Positions 9,012 to 26,184 are shown, numbered from the stretch's first letter. The stretch: DNA of 64,000 nt from Roseateles sp. DAIF2 (GCF_015624425.1 NZ_CP049919.1:3658001-3722000); one strand, 5' to 3'. The notes: generated by a model not told the origin, from the sequence alone. Program-made: numbers and translations.

Positions 9012-9716
9012 TCAGGCCGACAGCGTGCTGGCCTGCTGCTGGGTCAGCCGGTAGCCGGCCCCACGCACCGTCTCGATCATGCGCGCGCACTGCACCCGCT
9101 CCAGCGCCTCGCGCAGGCGCTTCACATGCACGTCCACCGTGCGTTCCTCGATGAACACATGGTCGCCCCAGACCCGGTCCAGCAGCTGCGAGCGGCTGTG
9201 CACGCGTTCCGGATGGGTCATGAAGAAATGCAGCAGGCGGAACTCGGTCGGGCCCAGCTTGACCTCGACGCCCTCGCGGCTGACGCGGCGCGTGCCCGGA
9301 TCCAGGCTCAGGCCGCCGATCTCCACCACCGAGTCCAGCGCCTCGGGCGCCTTGCGGCGCAGCACCGCGCGGATGCGGGCCAGCAGCTCGTTGGTCGAGA
9401 AGGGCTTGGTCAGGTAGTCATCGGCGCCGGCGTCCAGGCCGGAGACCTTGTCGGTCTCGTCGGCGCGCGCGGTCAGCATGATGACCGGCAGCTCCTTGGT
9501 GCGCGGCTGGCTGCGCCATTGGCGCGCCAGCGCCAGGCCGGATTGGCCCGGCAGCATCCAGTCCAGCACCACCAGGTCCGGCAGCACGCGGTCCACTTCC
9601 AGCTGGGCCTGGTCCGAACTGCCGGCCAGGGTGACCTCGAAGCCGGCGTGGCGCAGATTGATGGAGATCAGCTCGGCGATCGCCGATTCGTCTTCCACCA
9701 CAAGAATTCGACTCAT
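9012..9716 (-). CDS. phoB: Phosphate regulon response regulator PhoB
   Basis: A 234-residue OmpR/PhoB-type regulator. The receiver domain has the acidic pair ED (9-10), phospho-acceptor Asp52 (VVLDWMLPG) and the conserved Lys in TKPF. The C-terminal winged helix (about 130-230) binds Pho boxes. A good AGGAG precedes the ATG at 9716. It lies after phoU and before phoR. Two Pho-box-like arrays at 14.4 kb are its likely targets. Confidence 0.97.
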   Translation of the reverse strand: MSRILVVEDESAIAELISINLRHAGFEVTLAGSSDQAQLEVDRVLPDLVVLDWMLPGQSGLALARQWRSQPRTKELPVIMLTARADETDKVSGLDAGADDYLTKPFSTNELLARIRAVLRRKAPEALDSVVEIGGLSLDPGTRRVSREGVEVKLGPTEFRLLHFFMTHPERVHSRSQLLDRVWGDHVFIEERTVDVHVKRLREALERVQCARMIETVRGAGYRLTQQQASTLSA

Positions 9717-9754
9717 TGTTTTGTACTCCTGTCGTTTTATGTGAGGCTCCGGCG

Positions 9755-9778
9755 GCCTCGCGGGCCTGGCCGCGAGGC
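9755..9778 (-). promoter_or_regulatory. Hairpin between phoU and phoB
   Basis: GCCTCGCGG (9755-9763) and CCGCGAGGC (9770-9778) form a perfect 9-bp stem with a 6-nt loop. No T tract follows on the minus strand. It probably tunes the relative levels of phoU and phoB mRNA rather than ending transcription. Confidence 0.4.
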
Positions 9779-9789
9779 GCGACCGCGGG

Positions 9790-10497
9790 CTACCTCACCA
9801 TGGTCTCGACGGCTTCCGGCGTGTTGTGACGCACGTCCGTGCCCTTGACCACATAGATGATGGCCTCGGCCAGGTTTTTGGCATGGTCGCCGACGCGTTC
9901 AATCGCCTTGGCGACGAACACCAGGTCGATCGAGGTGGAGATGGTGCGCGGATCTTCCATCATGTAGGTGATCAGCTTGCGCAGCAGGCCGTCGAACTCC
10001 TTGTCGATCGCGTCGTCCTGCTTCAGCACCTCCAGCGCCTTCTCGACGTCCAGGCGCGCGAACGCGTCCAGCGCCTTGCGCAGCTGGGCCACGGCCAGGT
10101 CGGCCTCGAAGCTGAGGTCAGACATCGGCAGGCGCAGCCGGGTCGACATGCCCGAGTTGATCAGGCGCTGCACGGTGCGCGCCACGCGCGAGGCCTCGTC
10201 GCCGACGCGCTCCAGATTCGCGATGCTCTTGGAGATCGCGATCAGCAGGCGCAGGTCGCGCGCGGTCGGCTGGCGGCGCGCGATGATGCTGTGCAGGTCG
10301 CGGTCGATCTCGACCTCCATCGCATTGACGCGCTCCTCGGTCTGCAGCACCACGGTGGCCTGCTCGCCGCTGAACTGCACCAGGGCCTCGACGGCCTGGG
10401 CCACCTGGGACTCGACCAGGCCGCCCATCTCCAGCACGCGGGTGGAAATGCCGCTCAGCTCGGCATCGAATTGGGTGGAAAGATGCTTGTCGCTCAT
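9790..10497 (-). CDS. phoU: Phosphate signalling protein PhoU
   Basis: 235 residues made of two PhoU helical-bundle repeats, with the metal-binding E/DxxxD signatures (ERVGDEASRVA and ERVGDHAKNLA). PhoU links the Pst transporter to PhoR and keeps the Pho regulon off when phosphate is ample. It lies 16 bases after pstB on the same strand. The first line, HLSTQFDAELSGI, is the standard PhoU start. Confidence 0.97.
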   Translation of the reverse strand: MSDKHLSTQFDAELSGISTRVLEMGGLVESQVAQAVEALVQFSGEQATVVLQTEERVNAMEVEIDRDLHSIIARRQPTARDLRLLIAISKSIANLERVGDEASRVARTVQRLINSGMSTRLRLPMSDLSFEADLAVAQLRKALDAFARLDVEKALEVLKQDDAIDKEFDGLLRKLITYMMEDPRTISTSIDLVFVAKAIERVGDHAKNLAEAIIYVVKGTDVRHNTPEAVETMVR

Positions 10498-10513
10498 GGT
10501 TTTCTCCCCGCGA

Positions 10514-11299
<786 letters not shown>

Positions 11300-11321
11300 T
11301 TTGATTGGCCCTTTTCTTTGC

Positions 11322-12185
11322 TTAATGCTTGTTCTTGAACAGCACGCGCGCCAGGATGTTCAGCAGCAGCACGCCGATGGTGATGATGAAGACGCCCGCC
11401 CAGGCCAGCTTCTGCCAGTTCTCGTAGGGGCTCATCGCGAATTTGAAGATCGTGACCGGCAGGCTCGCCATCGGCTCGCCCAGCGACGCGGTCCAGAACT
11501 GGTTCGACAGCGCGGTGAACAGCAGCGGCGCGGTCTCGCCCGAGATGCGGGCCAGGGCCAGCAGGATGCCGGTCAGCACGCCGGCGCGGGCCGACTTCAG
11601 GGTCACCGACAGGATCACCTTCCACTTCGGCGTGCCCAGGGCGTAGGCGGCCTCGCGCAGCGCGTTCGGGATCAGCGACAGCATGTTCTCGGTGGTGCGG
11701 ATCACCACCGGGATCACGATCAGCGCCAGCGCCAGGATGCCGGCGAAGCCCGAAAAACTCTTCATCTTCGCGACCACGACCGCGTAGATGAACAGGCCGA
11801 CCACGATCGACGGGGCCGACAGCAGGATGTCGTTGATGAAGCGCACCACGCTGCCCAGCCAGCTCTTCTGGCCGTACTCGGCCAGGTAGACGCCGGCCAG
11901 CACGCCGACCGGCGTGCCGATGAAGGTGGCCAGGCCGACCATCAGGGCCGAGCCGAAGATGGCGTTGGCCAGGCCGCCGGTCTCGGCCAGCGGCGGTGGG
12001 GTCATCTCGGTGAAGGTGGCCAGGCTCAGGCCGCCGATGCCCAGACGCACCGTCTCGAACAGGATCCAGAGCAGCCAGAACACGCCGAAGGCCATCGCGG
12101 CCAGCGACAGGCTCAGCGCGATCTGATTGACGCGCTTGCGCTTGGCATGCATCGCCACGCGCCTCGTATCCAGGGTGGTGCTCAT
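11322..12185 (-). CDS. pstA: Phosphate ABC transporter permease PstA
   Basis: A 287-residue inner-membrane permease with six predicted helices and the EAA loop ([17 protein letters not shown]) that contacts PstB. Its ATG overlaps the pstC stop codon by 4 bases (ATGA), indicating coupled translation. Confidence 0.97.
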   Translation of the reverse strand: MSTTLDTRRVAMHAKRKRVNQIALSLSLAAMAFGVFWLLWILFETVRLGIGGLSLATFTEMTPPPLAETGGLANAIFGSALMVGLATFIGTPVGVLAGVYLAEYGQKSWLGSVVRFINDILLSAPSIVVGLFIYAVVVAKMKSFSGFAGILALALIVIPVVIRTTENMLSLIPNALREAAYALGTPKWKVILSVTLKSARAGVLTGILLALARISGETAPLLFTALSNQFWTASLGEPMASLPVTIFKFAMSPYENWQKLAWAGVFIITIGVLLLNILARVLFKNKH

Positions 12186-13204
12186 GCGCGCGCTCCCTCG
12201 TTCTTCTTCAGACGGTTCAGCAGCACCTTGGAGCAGGCCAGCACCACGAAGGTGATGAAGAACAGCACCAGGCCCAGGTAGATCAGCGAGGCCTGGTGTA
12301 GGCCTTCGCCGGCTTCCGCGAACTCGTTGGCCAGCGCCGAGGTGATGCTGTTGGCCGCCTCGAACACCGACAGGGAGTTCAGCTGGTTCATATTGCCAAT
12401 CACGAAGGTGACCGCCATCGTCTCGCCCAGGGCGCGGCCCAGGCCCAGCATGATGCCGCCGACCACGCCGGTCTTGGTGTAGGGCAGCACCACCTTCCAG
12501 ACCACCTCCCAGGTGGTGGAGCCCAGGCCGTAGGCCGATTCCTTCAGCATCGGCGGCGTGACCTCGAACACGTCACGCATCACCGAGGCGATGAAGGGAA
12601 TGATCATGATGGCCAGGATGATGCCGGCCGACAGGATGCCGATGCCCACCGGCGGGCCCGACACCAGCGAACCCAGGAAGGGCACGCCGCCCAGCAGCGC
12701 CTGCAGCGGCTGCTGCACATAAGTGGCCAGGATGGGGCCGAACACCAGCAGGCCCCACATGCCGTAGACGATCGAGGGCACGGCCGCCAGCAGTTCCACC
12801 GCGATGCCCAGCGGGCGCTTCAGCCAGCCCGGGGCCAGTTCGGTCAGGAACAGCGCGATGCCGAAGCTCACCGGCACCGCGATCAGCAGCGCGATGAAGG
12901 AGGTCATCAGGGTGCCGTAGATCATCACCAGGCCGCCGAACTTCTCCTGCACCGGATCCCAGTCGCTGGTCCACAGAAAGGCGAGGCCGAAATGCTTGAT
13001 CGCCGGCGCCGCGCCGACCAGCAGCGAGATGATGATGCCGACCAGCAGGGCCAGGGTCAGCCAGGCCGCGCCATGGGCCAGGAAGGAGAACAGGGTGTCG
13101 GCCCAGGGGGCGACCTTGCGGCGCACCGGCGGGCCGCCCTGCGGTTGGGCGCGGCCGGCGGTGCGGTCCGGTTCGTAGTTGTTGGCGGGGAGTATTGCGG
13201 CCAC
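12182..13204 (-). CDS. pstC: Phosphate ABC transporter permease PstC
   Basis: 340 residues from a GTG at 13204, chosen because GAGGAG lies just upstream. The longer open frame would run through the pstS-pstC intergenic hairpin. An unstructured N-terminus of about 40 residues is followed by six membrane helices and the EAA-type loop ([16 protein letters not shown]). It forms the membrane channel with PstA. The first helix starts near [12 protein letters not shown]. Confidence 0.94.
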   Translation of the reverse strand: MAAILPANNYEPDRTAGRAQPQGGPPVRRKVAPWADTLFSFLAHGAAWLTLALLVGIIISLLVGAAPAIKHFGLAFLWTSDWDPVQEKFGGLVMIYGTLMTSFIALLIAVPVSFGIALFLTELAPGWLKRPLGIAVELLAAVPSIVYGMWGLLVFGPILATYVQQPLQALLGGVPFLGSLVSGPPVGIGILSAGIILAIMIIPFIASVMRDVFEVTPPMLKESAYGLGSTTWEVVWKVVLPYTKTGVVGGIMLGLGRALGETMAVTFVIGNMNQLNSLSVFEAANSITSALANEFAEAGEGLHQASLIYLGLVLFFITFVVLACSKVLLNRLKKNEGARA

Positions 13205-13241
13205 TGCGGGCTCCTCGGGATCGGGTCGCTGGATTCGACAA

Positions 13242-13274
13242 CAGCCCGGCAGACTGTGGGAGGCTGCCGGGCTG
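13242..13274 (-). promoter_or_regulatory. Intergenic hairpin between pstS and pstC
   Basis: CAGCCCGGCAG (13242-13252) and CTGCCGGGCTG (13264-13274) form a perfect 11-bp stem with an 11-nt loop. There is no T tract on the minus strand. In pst operons a structure here usually gives more binding protein than permease, by attenuation or 3'-end protection of pstS mRNA; that role is inferred. Confidence 0.65.
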
Positions 13275-13299
13275 CGGTTCGGGGTCGACGCTGGTCTTT

Positions 13300-14340
13300 T
13301 TACTTGTAGGCGATGGCCTTGCCGGCGCTGTCCTTCAGATTGTCCGCCCATTGCTTGCGGACCAGTTCCTTGACCGAGGCCGGCAGCGGCACATAGTCCA
13401 GGTCATCGGCCATCTTGTCGCCGGTGGCGTAGGCCCAGTCGAAGAACTTCAGCGAGGCGCTGGCAGCGGCCGGCTTCTCCTGCAGCTTGTGCATCATGAT
13501 GTAGGTCGCTGCGGTGATGGGCCAGCTGTCCTTGCCGGGTTGCTCGGTCAGGATCTGGTAGAAGCTCTTGGTCCAGTCGGCACCGGCGGCGGCGGCCTTG
13601 AAGGCGTCGTCGCTGGGCGAGACGAAGTTGCCGGCCAGGTTCTTCAGCAGCACATGGGACATCTTGTTCTGCTTGGCGTAGGCGTACTCGACATAGCCGA
13701 TCGAGTTCGGCAGGCGGGTCACGAAGGCCGACACGCCCTCATTACCCTTGCCGCCCGCGCCGGTCGGCCAGTTGACGGCCGTGCCTTCGCCGACCTTGGC
13801 CTTCCACTCGGGGTTGACCTTGGACAGATAGTTGGTGAAATTGAAGCTGGTGCCCGAACCGTCGGCGCGGCGCACCACGGCGATCGCGGCGTCCGGCAGC
13901 GCGACGCCGGGGTTCAGGCCGGTGATCGCGGCGTCGTTCCACTTGGTGATCTTGCCCAGGTAGATGTCGCCCAGTACCTGGCCGGTCATCTTGATCTGGC
14001 CCGGGGTGATGCCCTTGATGTTGACCACCGGCACCACGCCGCCGATCACGGTCGGGAACTGGATCAGGCCGTCCTTGGCCAGTTCGTCATCCTTCAGCGG
14101 CGCGTCCGAGGCGCCGAAGTCCACCGTCTTGGCCTTGATCTGGCGCATGCCGGCACCGGAGCCGACCGACTGGTAGTTGATGCGGGCGCCGGTGGCCTTG
14201 TTGTAGGCGTCGGCCCACTTGGCATAGACCGGAGCGGGGAAGGAGGCGCCGGCGCCGGTCACGTCCTGTGCCAGGGCCAGGGGAGCGGCGGCAACGCCGG
14301 CCGCGAGGACAAAACCCTTGCTCAGTTGCACGAAATTCAT
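13300..14340 (-). CDS. pstS: Phosphate-binding periplasmic protein PstS
   Basis: 346 residues with a Sec signal peptide cut near ALA-QD (residue 25). The conserved phosphate-binding stretches are present: [26 protein letters not shown] and [16 protein letters not shown]. It captures phosphate in the periplasm for PstCAB. It is the first gene of the operon and has a clear Pho box upstream. The hairpin after it separates it from pstC. Confidence 0.98.
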   Translation of the reverse strand: MNFVQLSKGFVLAAGVAAAPLALAQDVTGAGASFPAPVYAKWADAYNKATGARINYQSVGSGAGMRQIKAKTVDFGASDAPLKDDELAKDGLIQFPTVIGGVVPVVNIKGITPGQIKMTGQVLGDIYLGKITKWNDAAITGLNPGVALPDAAIAVVRRADGSGTSFNFTNYLSKVNPEWKAKVGEGTAVNWPTGAGGKGNEGVSAFVTRLPNSIGYVEYAYAKQNKMSHVLLKNLAGNFVSPSDDAFKAAAAGADWTKSFYQILTEQPGKDSWPITAATYIMMHKLQEKPAAASASLKFFDWAYATGDKMADDLDYVPLPASVKELVRKQWADNLKDSAGKAIAYK

Positions 14341-14378
14341 AGCAGCCCTATCGAAGTGCTTGGTTGACGATGGTCGCC

Positions 14379-14412
14379 ATCCTATGAATCGAATATGACA
14401 AGCCCGTGACTC
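14379..14412 (-). promoter_or_regulatory. Pho box and -10 of the pst operon
   Basis: On the minus strand GAGTCAC (14406-14412), a 4-base spacer and TTGTCAT (14395-14401) form two 7-base half-sites with an 11-base period, as in the consensus CTGTCAT-N4-CTGTCAT. TAGGAT (14379-14384) follows after 10 bases, the spacing used when PhoB replaces the -35 contact. Confidence 0.75.
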
Positions 14413-14443
14413 CCCAAGACATGGGTGCAGGCGGGCCTCGATA

Positions 14444-14488
14444 TTGTCATATTGAGTTCACTGCTTTGTCACATGGCCTGCCTAGAGT
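14444..14488 (+). promoter_or_regulatory. Divergent Pho-box array and -10 for the fasciclin lipoprotein
   Basis: Three 7-base units at an exact 11-base period: TTGTCAT (14444-14450), the weaker AGTTCAC (14455-14461) and TTGTCAC (14466-14472). TAGAGT (14483-14488) lies 10 bases downstream, the same geometry as at pstS on the other strand. It predicts PhoB-dependent expression of the downstream gene. Confidence 0.6.
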
Positions 14489-14529
14489 CGCTGCCCAGGG
14501 CCCCTGCCCTGGACCGGAGACCTCAGATC

Positions 14530-15015
14530 ATGATGAACCACACCACCCGCATCCTGGCCCTGGCGGCCATCGCCCTGGGCCTGGCCGCTTGCGCCAGCAC
14601 GCCCGCCCCGGCCCCGCTGGCCGACACCCTGGGCCGCGATCCGCAGCTTGCCACCTTCAATCGCCTGGTCGAGCAGGCCGGCCTGAAGGACAGTCTGCGC
14701 GGCGCCGGCCCGCTGACCGTGTTCGCGCCCAGCGACGAGGCCTTCAAGGCCGTGCCGGCCAAGACCATGGAAGCCCTGGCCAAGGACCCGGCCCAGCTGA
14801 AGGCCGTGCTGAACTATCACATCGTGGCCGCCAAGCTGGCCTCGGCCGAGGTCAAGAACGGCAACGTCAAGAGCCTGCAGGGCGGCGACCTGGCCCTCTC
14901 GAAGGCCGGCAGCTTCGTCACCGTCGAGGACGCGATGGTGCAGGGCTCGGACATTGCCGCGACCAATGGCGTGGCCCATGTGATCGACCGGGTGCTGATG
15001 CCGCCGAAGAAGTAA
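14530..15015 (+). CDS. Fasciclin (FAS1) domain lipoprotein
   Basis: 161 residues from the ATG at 14530 (GGAGA upstream). The signal peptide ends in the lipobox LAAC, so it is a lipoprotein. The rest is one FAS1 domain: FNRLVEQAGLKDSL, the H1 motif TVFAPSDEAF, an LNYHIV segment and a C-terminal NGVAHVIDRVLMP segment. FAS1 domains mediate adhesion or matrix contacts; the bacterial role is mostly undefined. Its promoter region carries a Pho-box array, which suggests phosphate-starvation expression together with the divergent pst operon. Confidence 0.9.
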   Translation: MMNHTTRILALAAIALGLAACASTPAPAPLADTLGRDPQLATFNRLVEQAGLKDSLRGAGPLTVFAPSDEAFKAVPAKTMEALAKDPAQLKAVLNYHIVAAKLASAEVKNGNVKSLQGGDLALSKAGSFVTVEDAMVQGSDIAATNGVAHVIDRVLMPPKK

Positions 15016-15054
15016 GCGAGCGGGCCGGCTCTACGGCTGCAACTACCAATGCAA

Positions 15055-15084
15055 AAAGGCCACCGGCTCGCGCCGGTGGCCTTT
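15055..15084. terminator. Bidirectional terminator between the FAS1 gene and glmM
   Basis: AAAGGCCACCGGC (15055-15067) and GCCGGTGGCCTTT (15072-15084) form a 13-bp stem with a 4-nt loop. An A run on the left and T run on the right let it serve both convergent genes. Confidence 0.85.
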
Positions 15085-15109
15085 GTCGTTACTGATGCTG
15101 AACGCCTGC

Positions 15110-16444
15110 TCAGGCCCGCACCGCGTCCACCAGGCGCTGCGCGCATTGCTGGGCCAGGGTTGCGTCGCTGGCCTCGACCATCACGCGCAGCAGCGGCTCG
15201 GTGCCGGAGGCGCGGATCAGCACCCGGCCCTTGCCGCCCAGGTCCGCCGTCACCTCGGCCTGTTCCTGCGCCAGGCGGGCATTGCCCTTCCAGTCCTGGC
15301 CCGGCTGCAGGCGCACATTGATCAGGGTCTGCGGGAACAGGTCCACGCCGGACAGCAGCTCGGACAGGCTCTTGCCGGTGCGGCAGATCGCCTGCAGCAC
15401 CAGCAGCGCGCTGACGATGCCGTCGCCGGTCGTGTGCTTGTCCAACGCCAGCAGATGGCCGGAGCCCTCGCCGCCGAGCTGCCAGCCGCGCGCGGCCAGT
15501 TCCTCCAGCACATAGCGGTCACCGACCTTGGCGCGCACGAAATCGACGTCGCGCGCCTTCAGCGCCAGCTCGACCGCCATATTGGTCATCAGGGTGCCGA
15601 CCGCGCCGGGTACACGCAGGCCCTGGTTCAGGCGGTCGGCCACCATCACATAGAGCAGCTCGTCGCCGTTGTAGAGGCGGCCCTGCGCATCGACCAGCAG
15701 CAGGCGGTCCGCATCGCCGTCCAGTGCCACGCCGTAGGCCGCGCCATGCTCCTTGACCGCGGCGATCAGCGCGGCCGGCGCGGTGGCGCCGACGCCGGCA
15801 TTGATGTTGAAACCGTCCGGCTTGCAGCCGATCGCGATCACCTCGGCGCCCAGCTCGTGGAACACGTCCGGCGCCACATGGTAGGCCGCGCCATGGGCCG
15901 CATCGACGACGATCTTCAGGCCGCGCAGCGACAGGTCGGAGCCGAAGCTGTTCTTGCAGAACTCGATATAGCGGCCGCGCGCATCCTCGATGCGGCGCGC
16001 CCGGCCCAGGCTGGCGGAGTCGACCCAGGAGGGCGACTCTTCCAGCGCCTGCTCCACCGCCAGCTCCCAGGCGTCGGGCAGCTTCTCGCCCTTGGAGGAG
16101 AAGAACTTGATGCCGTTGTCGGCAAAGGGGTTGTGCGAGGCGCTGATCACCACGCCCAGCTGCTGGCGCAGCGCGCGGGTCAGGTAGGCGACGCCGGGCG
16201 TCGGCAACGGGCCGGTCAGCAGCACATTGACGCCGGCCGAGGCGAAGCCGGCCTCCAGCGAAGATTCCAGCATATAGCCGGAGATGCGCGTGTCCTTGCC
16301 GATCAGCACGCTGGGGCGGCCGGAGGATTCCTTGCGCAACACGCGGCCGACCGCATGACCCAGACGCAGCATGAAGTCCGGCGTGATCGGCGCCTGGCCG
16401 ACGGTGCCGCGGATGCCATCGGTTCCGAAATAGGTACGGCTCAT
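15110..16444 (-). CDS. glmM: Phosphoglucosamine mutase
   Basis: A 444-residue enzyme that converts glucosamine-6-phosphate to glucosamine-1-phosphate on the path to UDP-GlcNAc for peptidoglycan and LPS. The catalytic phosphoserine loop ([12 protein letters not shown]), the metal site DGDADR and the sugar loop GEGSGH are intact, and the phosphate-binding loop ([12 protein letters not shown]) is near the C-terminus. It lies 22 bases after folP, the usual folP-glmM order. Confidence 0.98.
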   Translation of the reverse strand: MSRTYFGTDGIRGTVGQAPITPDFMLRLGHAVGRVLRKESSGRPSVLIGKDTRISGYMLESSLEAGFASAGVNVLLTGPLPTPGVAYLTRALRQQLGVVISASHNPFADNGIKFFSSKGEKLPDAWELAVEQALEESPSWVDSASLGRARRIEDARGRYIEFCKNSFGSDLSLRGLKIVVDAAHGAAYHVAPDVFHELGAEVIAIGCKPDGFNINAGVGATAPAALIAAVKEHGAAYGVALDGDADRLLLVDAQGRLYNGDELLYVMVADRLNQGLRVPGAVGTLMTNMAVELALKARDVDFVRAKVGDRYVLEELAARGWQLGGEGSGHLLALDKHTTGDGIVSALLVLQAICRTGKSLSELLSGVDLFPQTLINVRLQPGQDWKGNARLAQEQAEVTADLGGKGRVLIRASGTEPLLRVMVEASDATLAQQCAQRLVDAVRA

Positions 16445-16466
16445 TGCGAGCAGCCTCCGTTTGTTC

Positions 16467-17318
16467 TCAATGCGCCGTATTGTCCGTCAGGCCGGGACCA
16501 CCGGCCGCAGCCCAGACCTTCAGCGCGTCCACCGTTGCCGCGACATCGTGCACACGCAACACCCGCGCGCCCTGCGCGACCGCGGCCAACGCGGCCGCCA
16601 GGCTGGCCGGCAGGCGCTCGTCGACCGCGCGGCCGGTCAGTTCGCCCAGGCTGCGCTTGCGCGACCAGCCGACCAGCAGGGGGTAGCCGAGATCCAGCAG
16701 CTCGCGCTGGCGCCGCAGCAGGGCCCAATTCTGCTCGGCGGTCTTGGCAAAGCCATAGCCCGGATCCAGGGTGATGCGCGCCGCCGCGATACCGGCCGCG
16801 CGCGCCGCCGCGGCCCGCTCGGCCAGATGGGCCGCCACCTCGGGCACCAGGTCGCGATAGTCGGTCAGCCGCTGCATCGTGCCGGGCTCGCCGCGCATGT
16901 GCATCAGGCACACGCCGGTTTCGGCTTGCGCCGCCAGCAGTTCCAGCGCCCCCGGCGCCGTCAGCGCCTGCACATCGTTGACGATATCCACACCCAGGTC
17001 CAGCGCGTGGCGCATCACCTCGGTCCGGCGCGTGTCGACCGAGACCGGCACGCCCATGCTCAGCGCGGCGCGCAGCACCGGCGCGATGCGCTGCCATTCG
17101 GTCTCGGCATCGACCGGCGCGGAGCCGGGGCGGGTCGATTCGCCGCCGATGTCCAGAATGTCGACACCCTCGCCCAGCAGGCGCTCGCAATGGTCGATCG
17201 CGGCCGCGGCCTCGCCATGCCGGCCGCCGTCGGAGAAGGAGTCCGGCGTCGCATTGACGATGCCCATCACCCGCGGGCGGTCCAGGTCGATCGAGAAGCG
17301 CGTGGTCTGCCAATGCAT
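16467..17318 (-). CDS. folP: Dihydropteroate synthase
   Basis: 283 residues from the ATG at 17318. The longer frame reading back through the ftsH terminator is not used. The pterin and pABA site motifs are present: [15 protein letters not shown] and GGESTRPG, plus LDPGYGFAK and SRKRSLG. It condenses pABA with the pterin pyrophosphate in folate synthesis and is the sulfonamide target. It is likely co-transcribed with glmM. No strong ribosome binding site is visible. Confidence 0.96.
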   Translation of the reverse strand: MHWQTTRFSIDLDRPRVMGIVNATPDSFSDGGRHGEAAAAIDHCERLLGEGVDILDIGGESTRPGSAPVDAETEWQRIAPVLRAALSMGVPVSVDTRRTEVMRHALDLGVDIVNDVQALTAPGALELLAAQAETGVCLMHMRGEPGTMQRLTDYRDLVPEVAAHLAERAAAARAAGIAAARITLDPGYGFAKTAEQNWALLRRQRELLDLGYPLLVGWSRKRSLGELTGRAVDERLPASLAAALAAVAQGARVLRVHDVAATVDALKVWAAAGGPGLTDNTAH

Positions 17319-17339
17319 GAGCGAACGAGCAAAAGGTAA

Positions 17340-17370
17340 AGAAATGAAAACGGGGCCTCGCGGCCCCGTT
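17340..17370 (-). terminator. Intrinsic terminator after ftsH
   Basis: On the minus strand AACGGGGCC and GGCCCCGTT arms (17362-17370 and 17349-17357) form a 9-bp stem with a 4-nt loop, followed by TTTTCATTTCTTT. It separates ftsH from folP. Confidence 0.85.
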
Positions 17371-17386
17371 GCAATCACCAGCAGAC

Positions 17387-19294
<1,908 letters not shown>

Positions 19295-19436
19295 CGCGAC
19301 TCCTTTGATTCCATTCAGCTGTGCCGCTCCAACGGCGGCACTTGCACGGCATATGGGGTTGATTCTATTGCAGTCAAGAGCCCGGACCGATTGGCTTTCC
19401 CATACTCGGTCATAGAGATTGCCAAGGCTTACCGAT

Positions 19437-20105
19437 TCACTTCAGGCCGATGCCGACCAGGAAGGTCTCCGAGGAGCGGTCCCGCGAGGCCTTGGGCTTG
19501 ATCGGCTTGACCTTCTTGAAGGCCCCCTTGAAGGCCTCCACCAGCTGGGTATAGCCGCTGCCGTGGAAGACCTTGGCCACCAGGGCGCCCTCCGGCTTCA
19601 GGTGCTGGCGGGAGAAATCGATCGCTAATTCCACCAGGCCGGCGATGCGCGCCGCGTCCGAGCTCTCGATGCCCGACAGATTGGGCGCCATGTCCGAAAC
19701 CACAAGGTCCACCGGCCGGCCGGCCAGCGCCGCCTCCAGCTGGTGCAGCACCGCCTCCTCCTGGAAGTCACCCTGGATGAACTGCACACCCTCGATCGGC
19801 TCGAATTCCAGCAGGTCCAGCGCGATGATGGTGCCGTTCAGCTCGCCCACCGCGGCGCCGCCGGTGCCCGCCGCCTTGGGCGCGAAGCGCCGCCGCAGGT
19901 ACTGGCTCCAGGCGCCGGGCGCGGCGCCCAGGTCCACCACCACCTGCCCCGGCTTGACCAGGCGCAGCTCCTCGTCGATTTCCTTCAACTTGTAGGCGGC
20001 GCGGGCGCGATAGCCCTCTTTCTGCGCCAGCTTCACATAGGGATCGCTGACATGGTCATGCAGCCATGCCTTGTTGACCTTCTTGCTTTTTGTCTGAATT
20101 TTCAT
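19437..20105 (-). CDS. rlmE: 23S rRNA (uridine-2'-O-)-methyltransferase
   Basis: 222 residues. It methylates U2552 in the A loop of 23S rRNA with [18 protein letters not shown] is the SAM motif. The K-D-K-E tetrad is covered by [31 protein letters not shown] and the RSSETFLV end. An insertion of about 12 residues after YLRRRF (rich in Ala and Gly) makes it longer than the E. coli enzyme. The ATG at 20105 is 20 bases from the divergent yhbY, the same gene pair as in E. coli. Confidence 0.97.
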   Translation of the reverse strand: MKIQTKSKKVNKAWLHDHVSDPYVKLAQKEGYRARAAYKLKEIDEELRLVKPGQVVVDLGAAPGAWSQYLRRRFAPKAAGTGGAAVGELNGTIIALDLLEFEPIEGVQFIQGDFQEEAVLHQLEAALAGRPVDLVVSDMAPNLSGIESSDAARIAGLVELAIDFSRQHLKPEGALVAKVFHGSGYTQLVEAFKGAFKKVKPIKPKASRDRSSETFLVGIGLK

Positions 20106-20125
20106 CTTGCACGGATAATACGCAT

Positions 20126-20599
20126 ATGCCCGCAATTCAACTGACCCCTGCCCAGCGCAAGGAAAAACGTGCCGACGCCCATCACCTCGACCCCGTGGTG
20201 ATGGTCGGCGGCGACGGCCTGACCCCCGCCGTCACCAAGGAAATCGACGCCGCCCTGAAGGCCCATGGCCTGATCAAGGTGCGCGTGTTCTCGGACGACC
20301 GCGCCAACCGCGAGGGCATACTGCAGATCCTGGCCGACCAGCTCGACGCCGCCCCGATCCAGCACATCGGCAAGCTGCTGGTGCTGTGGCGTCCGATCCC
20401 CGAGAAGGAAAAGGCCGAGCGCGAGGATGCGCGCCCCGGCCCGCGCGTCGTCAAGATCGTCAAGTTCTCCAAGAACGGCAACGGCCGCCCGCAGATCAAG
20501 AAGCTCAATGTGCTGGGCAACCAGCGTGTCGCCCAGGGCGGCGAGATCAAGCGCGCCAAGAAGCGCCTGACCAGCGTCAAGAAGTCCGCGCGCGACTGA
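20126..20599 (+). CDS. yhbY: CRM-domain RNA-binding protein, YhbY family
   Basis: 157 residues. The first 95 are the CRM domain, with a degenerate GxxG loop (VGGDGLT) and the conserved start [20 protein letters not shown]. The remaining 60 form a Lys/Arg-rich tail absent from the 97-residue E. coli protein. YhbY associates with pre-50S ribosomal particles. Divergent from rlmE, which supports a joint role in 50S assembly. It ends 6 bases from the convergent DUF4149 gene. Confidence 0.93.
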   Translation: MPAIQLTPAQRKEKRADAHHLDPVVMVGGDGLTPAVTKEIDAALKAHGLIKVRVFSDDRANREGILQILADQLDAAPIQHIGKLLVLWRPIPEKEKAEREDARPGPRVVKIVKFSKNGNGRPQIKKLNVLGNQRVAQGGEIKRAKKRLTSVKKSARD

Positions 20600-20605
20600 A
20601 CTGGC

Positions 20606-21034
20606 TCAGGGCTTGGCGCTGCTGCGCCAGGCCAGCGCCAGCACCAGCAGGATCTTGAGGCCGAAGAAGGCGAACGAGATCGCATGCAGGGCGCCGAAAG
20701 ACAGGCCGCCCTGCCCCGCCTTCGCCGCCGCCAGCATCGGCTGCAGCGCGTAGTAGCCCGCCACCGTGCAGAACATGGCGCCGGCCGGCAGCAGGAAATC
20801 CAGCGAGAAGGCCTTGCCGCCCAGATCGCGCGTCAGGCGCCGGGCCATCAGCATCAGGATCAACGCCAGCGCCAGGCTGGTGTTGGCCTCCAGCGCGAAC
20901 AGGCGCGCCACATAGGCGCCGGCCTGCGCACGCTCCAGCACCGCAAAGGCATTGGGTGCCGCCGCGAAGGCCACACAAAGCAGAAAGCCGCCCCACAGGG
21001 CGGCCAGCAGCAGGCGCAGCCTCGCCATCATCAT
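20606..21034 (-). CDS. DUF4149 membrane protein
   Basis: 142 residues with four predicted membrane helices; the N-terminal one looks like an uncleaved signal. Its size and topology match DUF4149 proteins often found beside greA in betaproteobacteria. The ATG follows two bases after the greA stop, so the pair is co-transcribed. Biochemical function is unknown. Confidence 0.75.
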   Translation of the reverse strand: MMMARLRLLLAALWGGFLLCVAFAAAPNAFAVLERAQAGAYVARLFALEANTSLALALILMLMARRLTRDLGGKAFSLDFLLPAGAMFCTVAGYYALQPMLAAAKAGQGGLSFGALHAISFAFFGLKILLVLALAWRSSAKP

Positions 21035-21036
21035 CG

Positions 21037-21513
21037 TCAGACGTAACGGACTTCGACGATCTCGTAGCGCTTGATGCCGCCCGGAGCCTGCACCTCGGCC
21101 ACATCACCGGCTTCCTTGCCGATCAACGCGCGCGCGATCGGCGAGCTGATCGAGATCAGGCCCAGCTTCAGGTCGGCCTCGTCGTCGCCGACGATCTGGT
21201 AGGTCACCTCGTTGCCGCTGGCTTCCTCCTCCAGGTCGACCGTGGTGCCGAACACCACCCTGCCGCCAGCATCCAGCGCGCTCGGGTCGATCACCTGGGC
21301 GGTCGAGAGCTTGCTCTCGATCTCCAGGATGCGGCCCTCGATGAAGCCCTGCTTGTCCTTGGCCGCGTCGTACTCGGCATTCTCGGACAGGTCGCCCTGG
21401 GCGCGAGCCTCGGCGATGGCATTGATCACCGCATGGCGCTCGACCGTCTTCAGTCGATGCAGTTCTTCCTTCAGCTTTTCGGCGCCGCGCTTGGTCAGTG
21501 GAATCGTGGCCAT
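21037..21513 (-). CDS. greA: Transcription elongation factor GreA
   Basis: 158 residues. The N-terminal coiled coil carries the acidic tip (LSENAEYDAAKDKQ), which reaches into the RNA polymerase secondary channel and stimulates cleavage of backtracked RNA. The C-terminal FKBP-like domain ends in EVRYV. It lies after carB, separated by a hairpin. Confidence 0.98.
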   Translation of the reverse strand: MATIPLTKRGAEKLKEELHRLKTVERHAVINAIAEARAQGDLSENAEYDAAKDKQGFIEGRILEIESKLSTAQVIDPSALDAGGRVVFGTTVDLEEEASGNEVTYQIVGDDEADLKLGLISISSPIARALIGKEAGDVAEVQAPGGIKRYEIVEVRYV

Positions 21514-21548
21514 GATGGTCTTGCTCTACAAATCTCTCACTCAAAATG

Positions 21549-21590
21549 AATCCGCCGCCGCCCAGGGTCAGCCCTGAGCCGCGGCGGATT
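21549..21590 (-). terminator. Hairpin between carB and greA
   Basis: AATCCGCCGC (21549-21558) and GCGGCGGATT (21581-21590) form a 10-bp stem. On the minus strand it is followed by TTCATTTTG. It is probably a terminator or attenuator for carAB. Confidence 0.55.
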
Positions 21591-21605
21591 GCGTTGCAGC
21601 GCAGT

Positions 21606-24872
<3,267 letters not shown>

Positions 24873-24886
24873 GTCTTCTTACTCCA

Positions 24887-26047
<1,161 letters not shown>

Positions 26048-26178
26048 GGGAAACTCCGTTTATTGTGCGCGCGCCCAGCTCTGCTCCGTGACACGACCTG
26101 GGGTCGCTGAAGCCTGAGTCCGGTGGGGGAAACGGGTGGAGTTTCGCTAGGAGCGGTGGGTTGCGGGTAAACCTGCTG

Positions 26179-26184
26179 AGTATA
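26179..26184 (-). promoter_or_regulatory. Possible -10 element of carAB
   Basis: TATACT on the minus strand, about 130 bases before the carA GTG. No convincing -35 was found 16-18 bases upstream, so this is only a hint. Confidence 0.3.
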
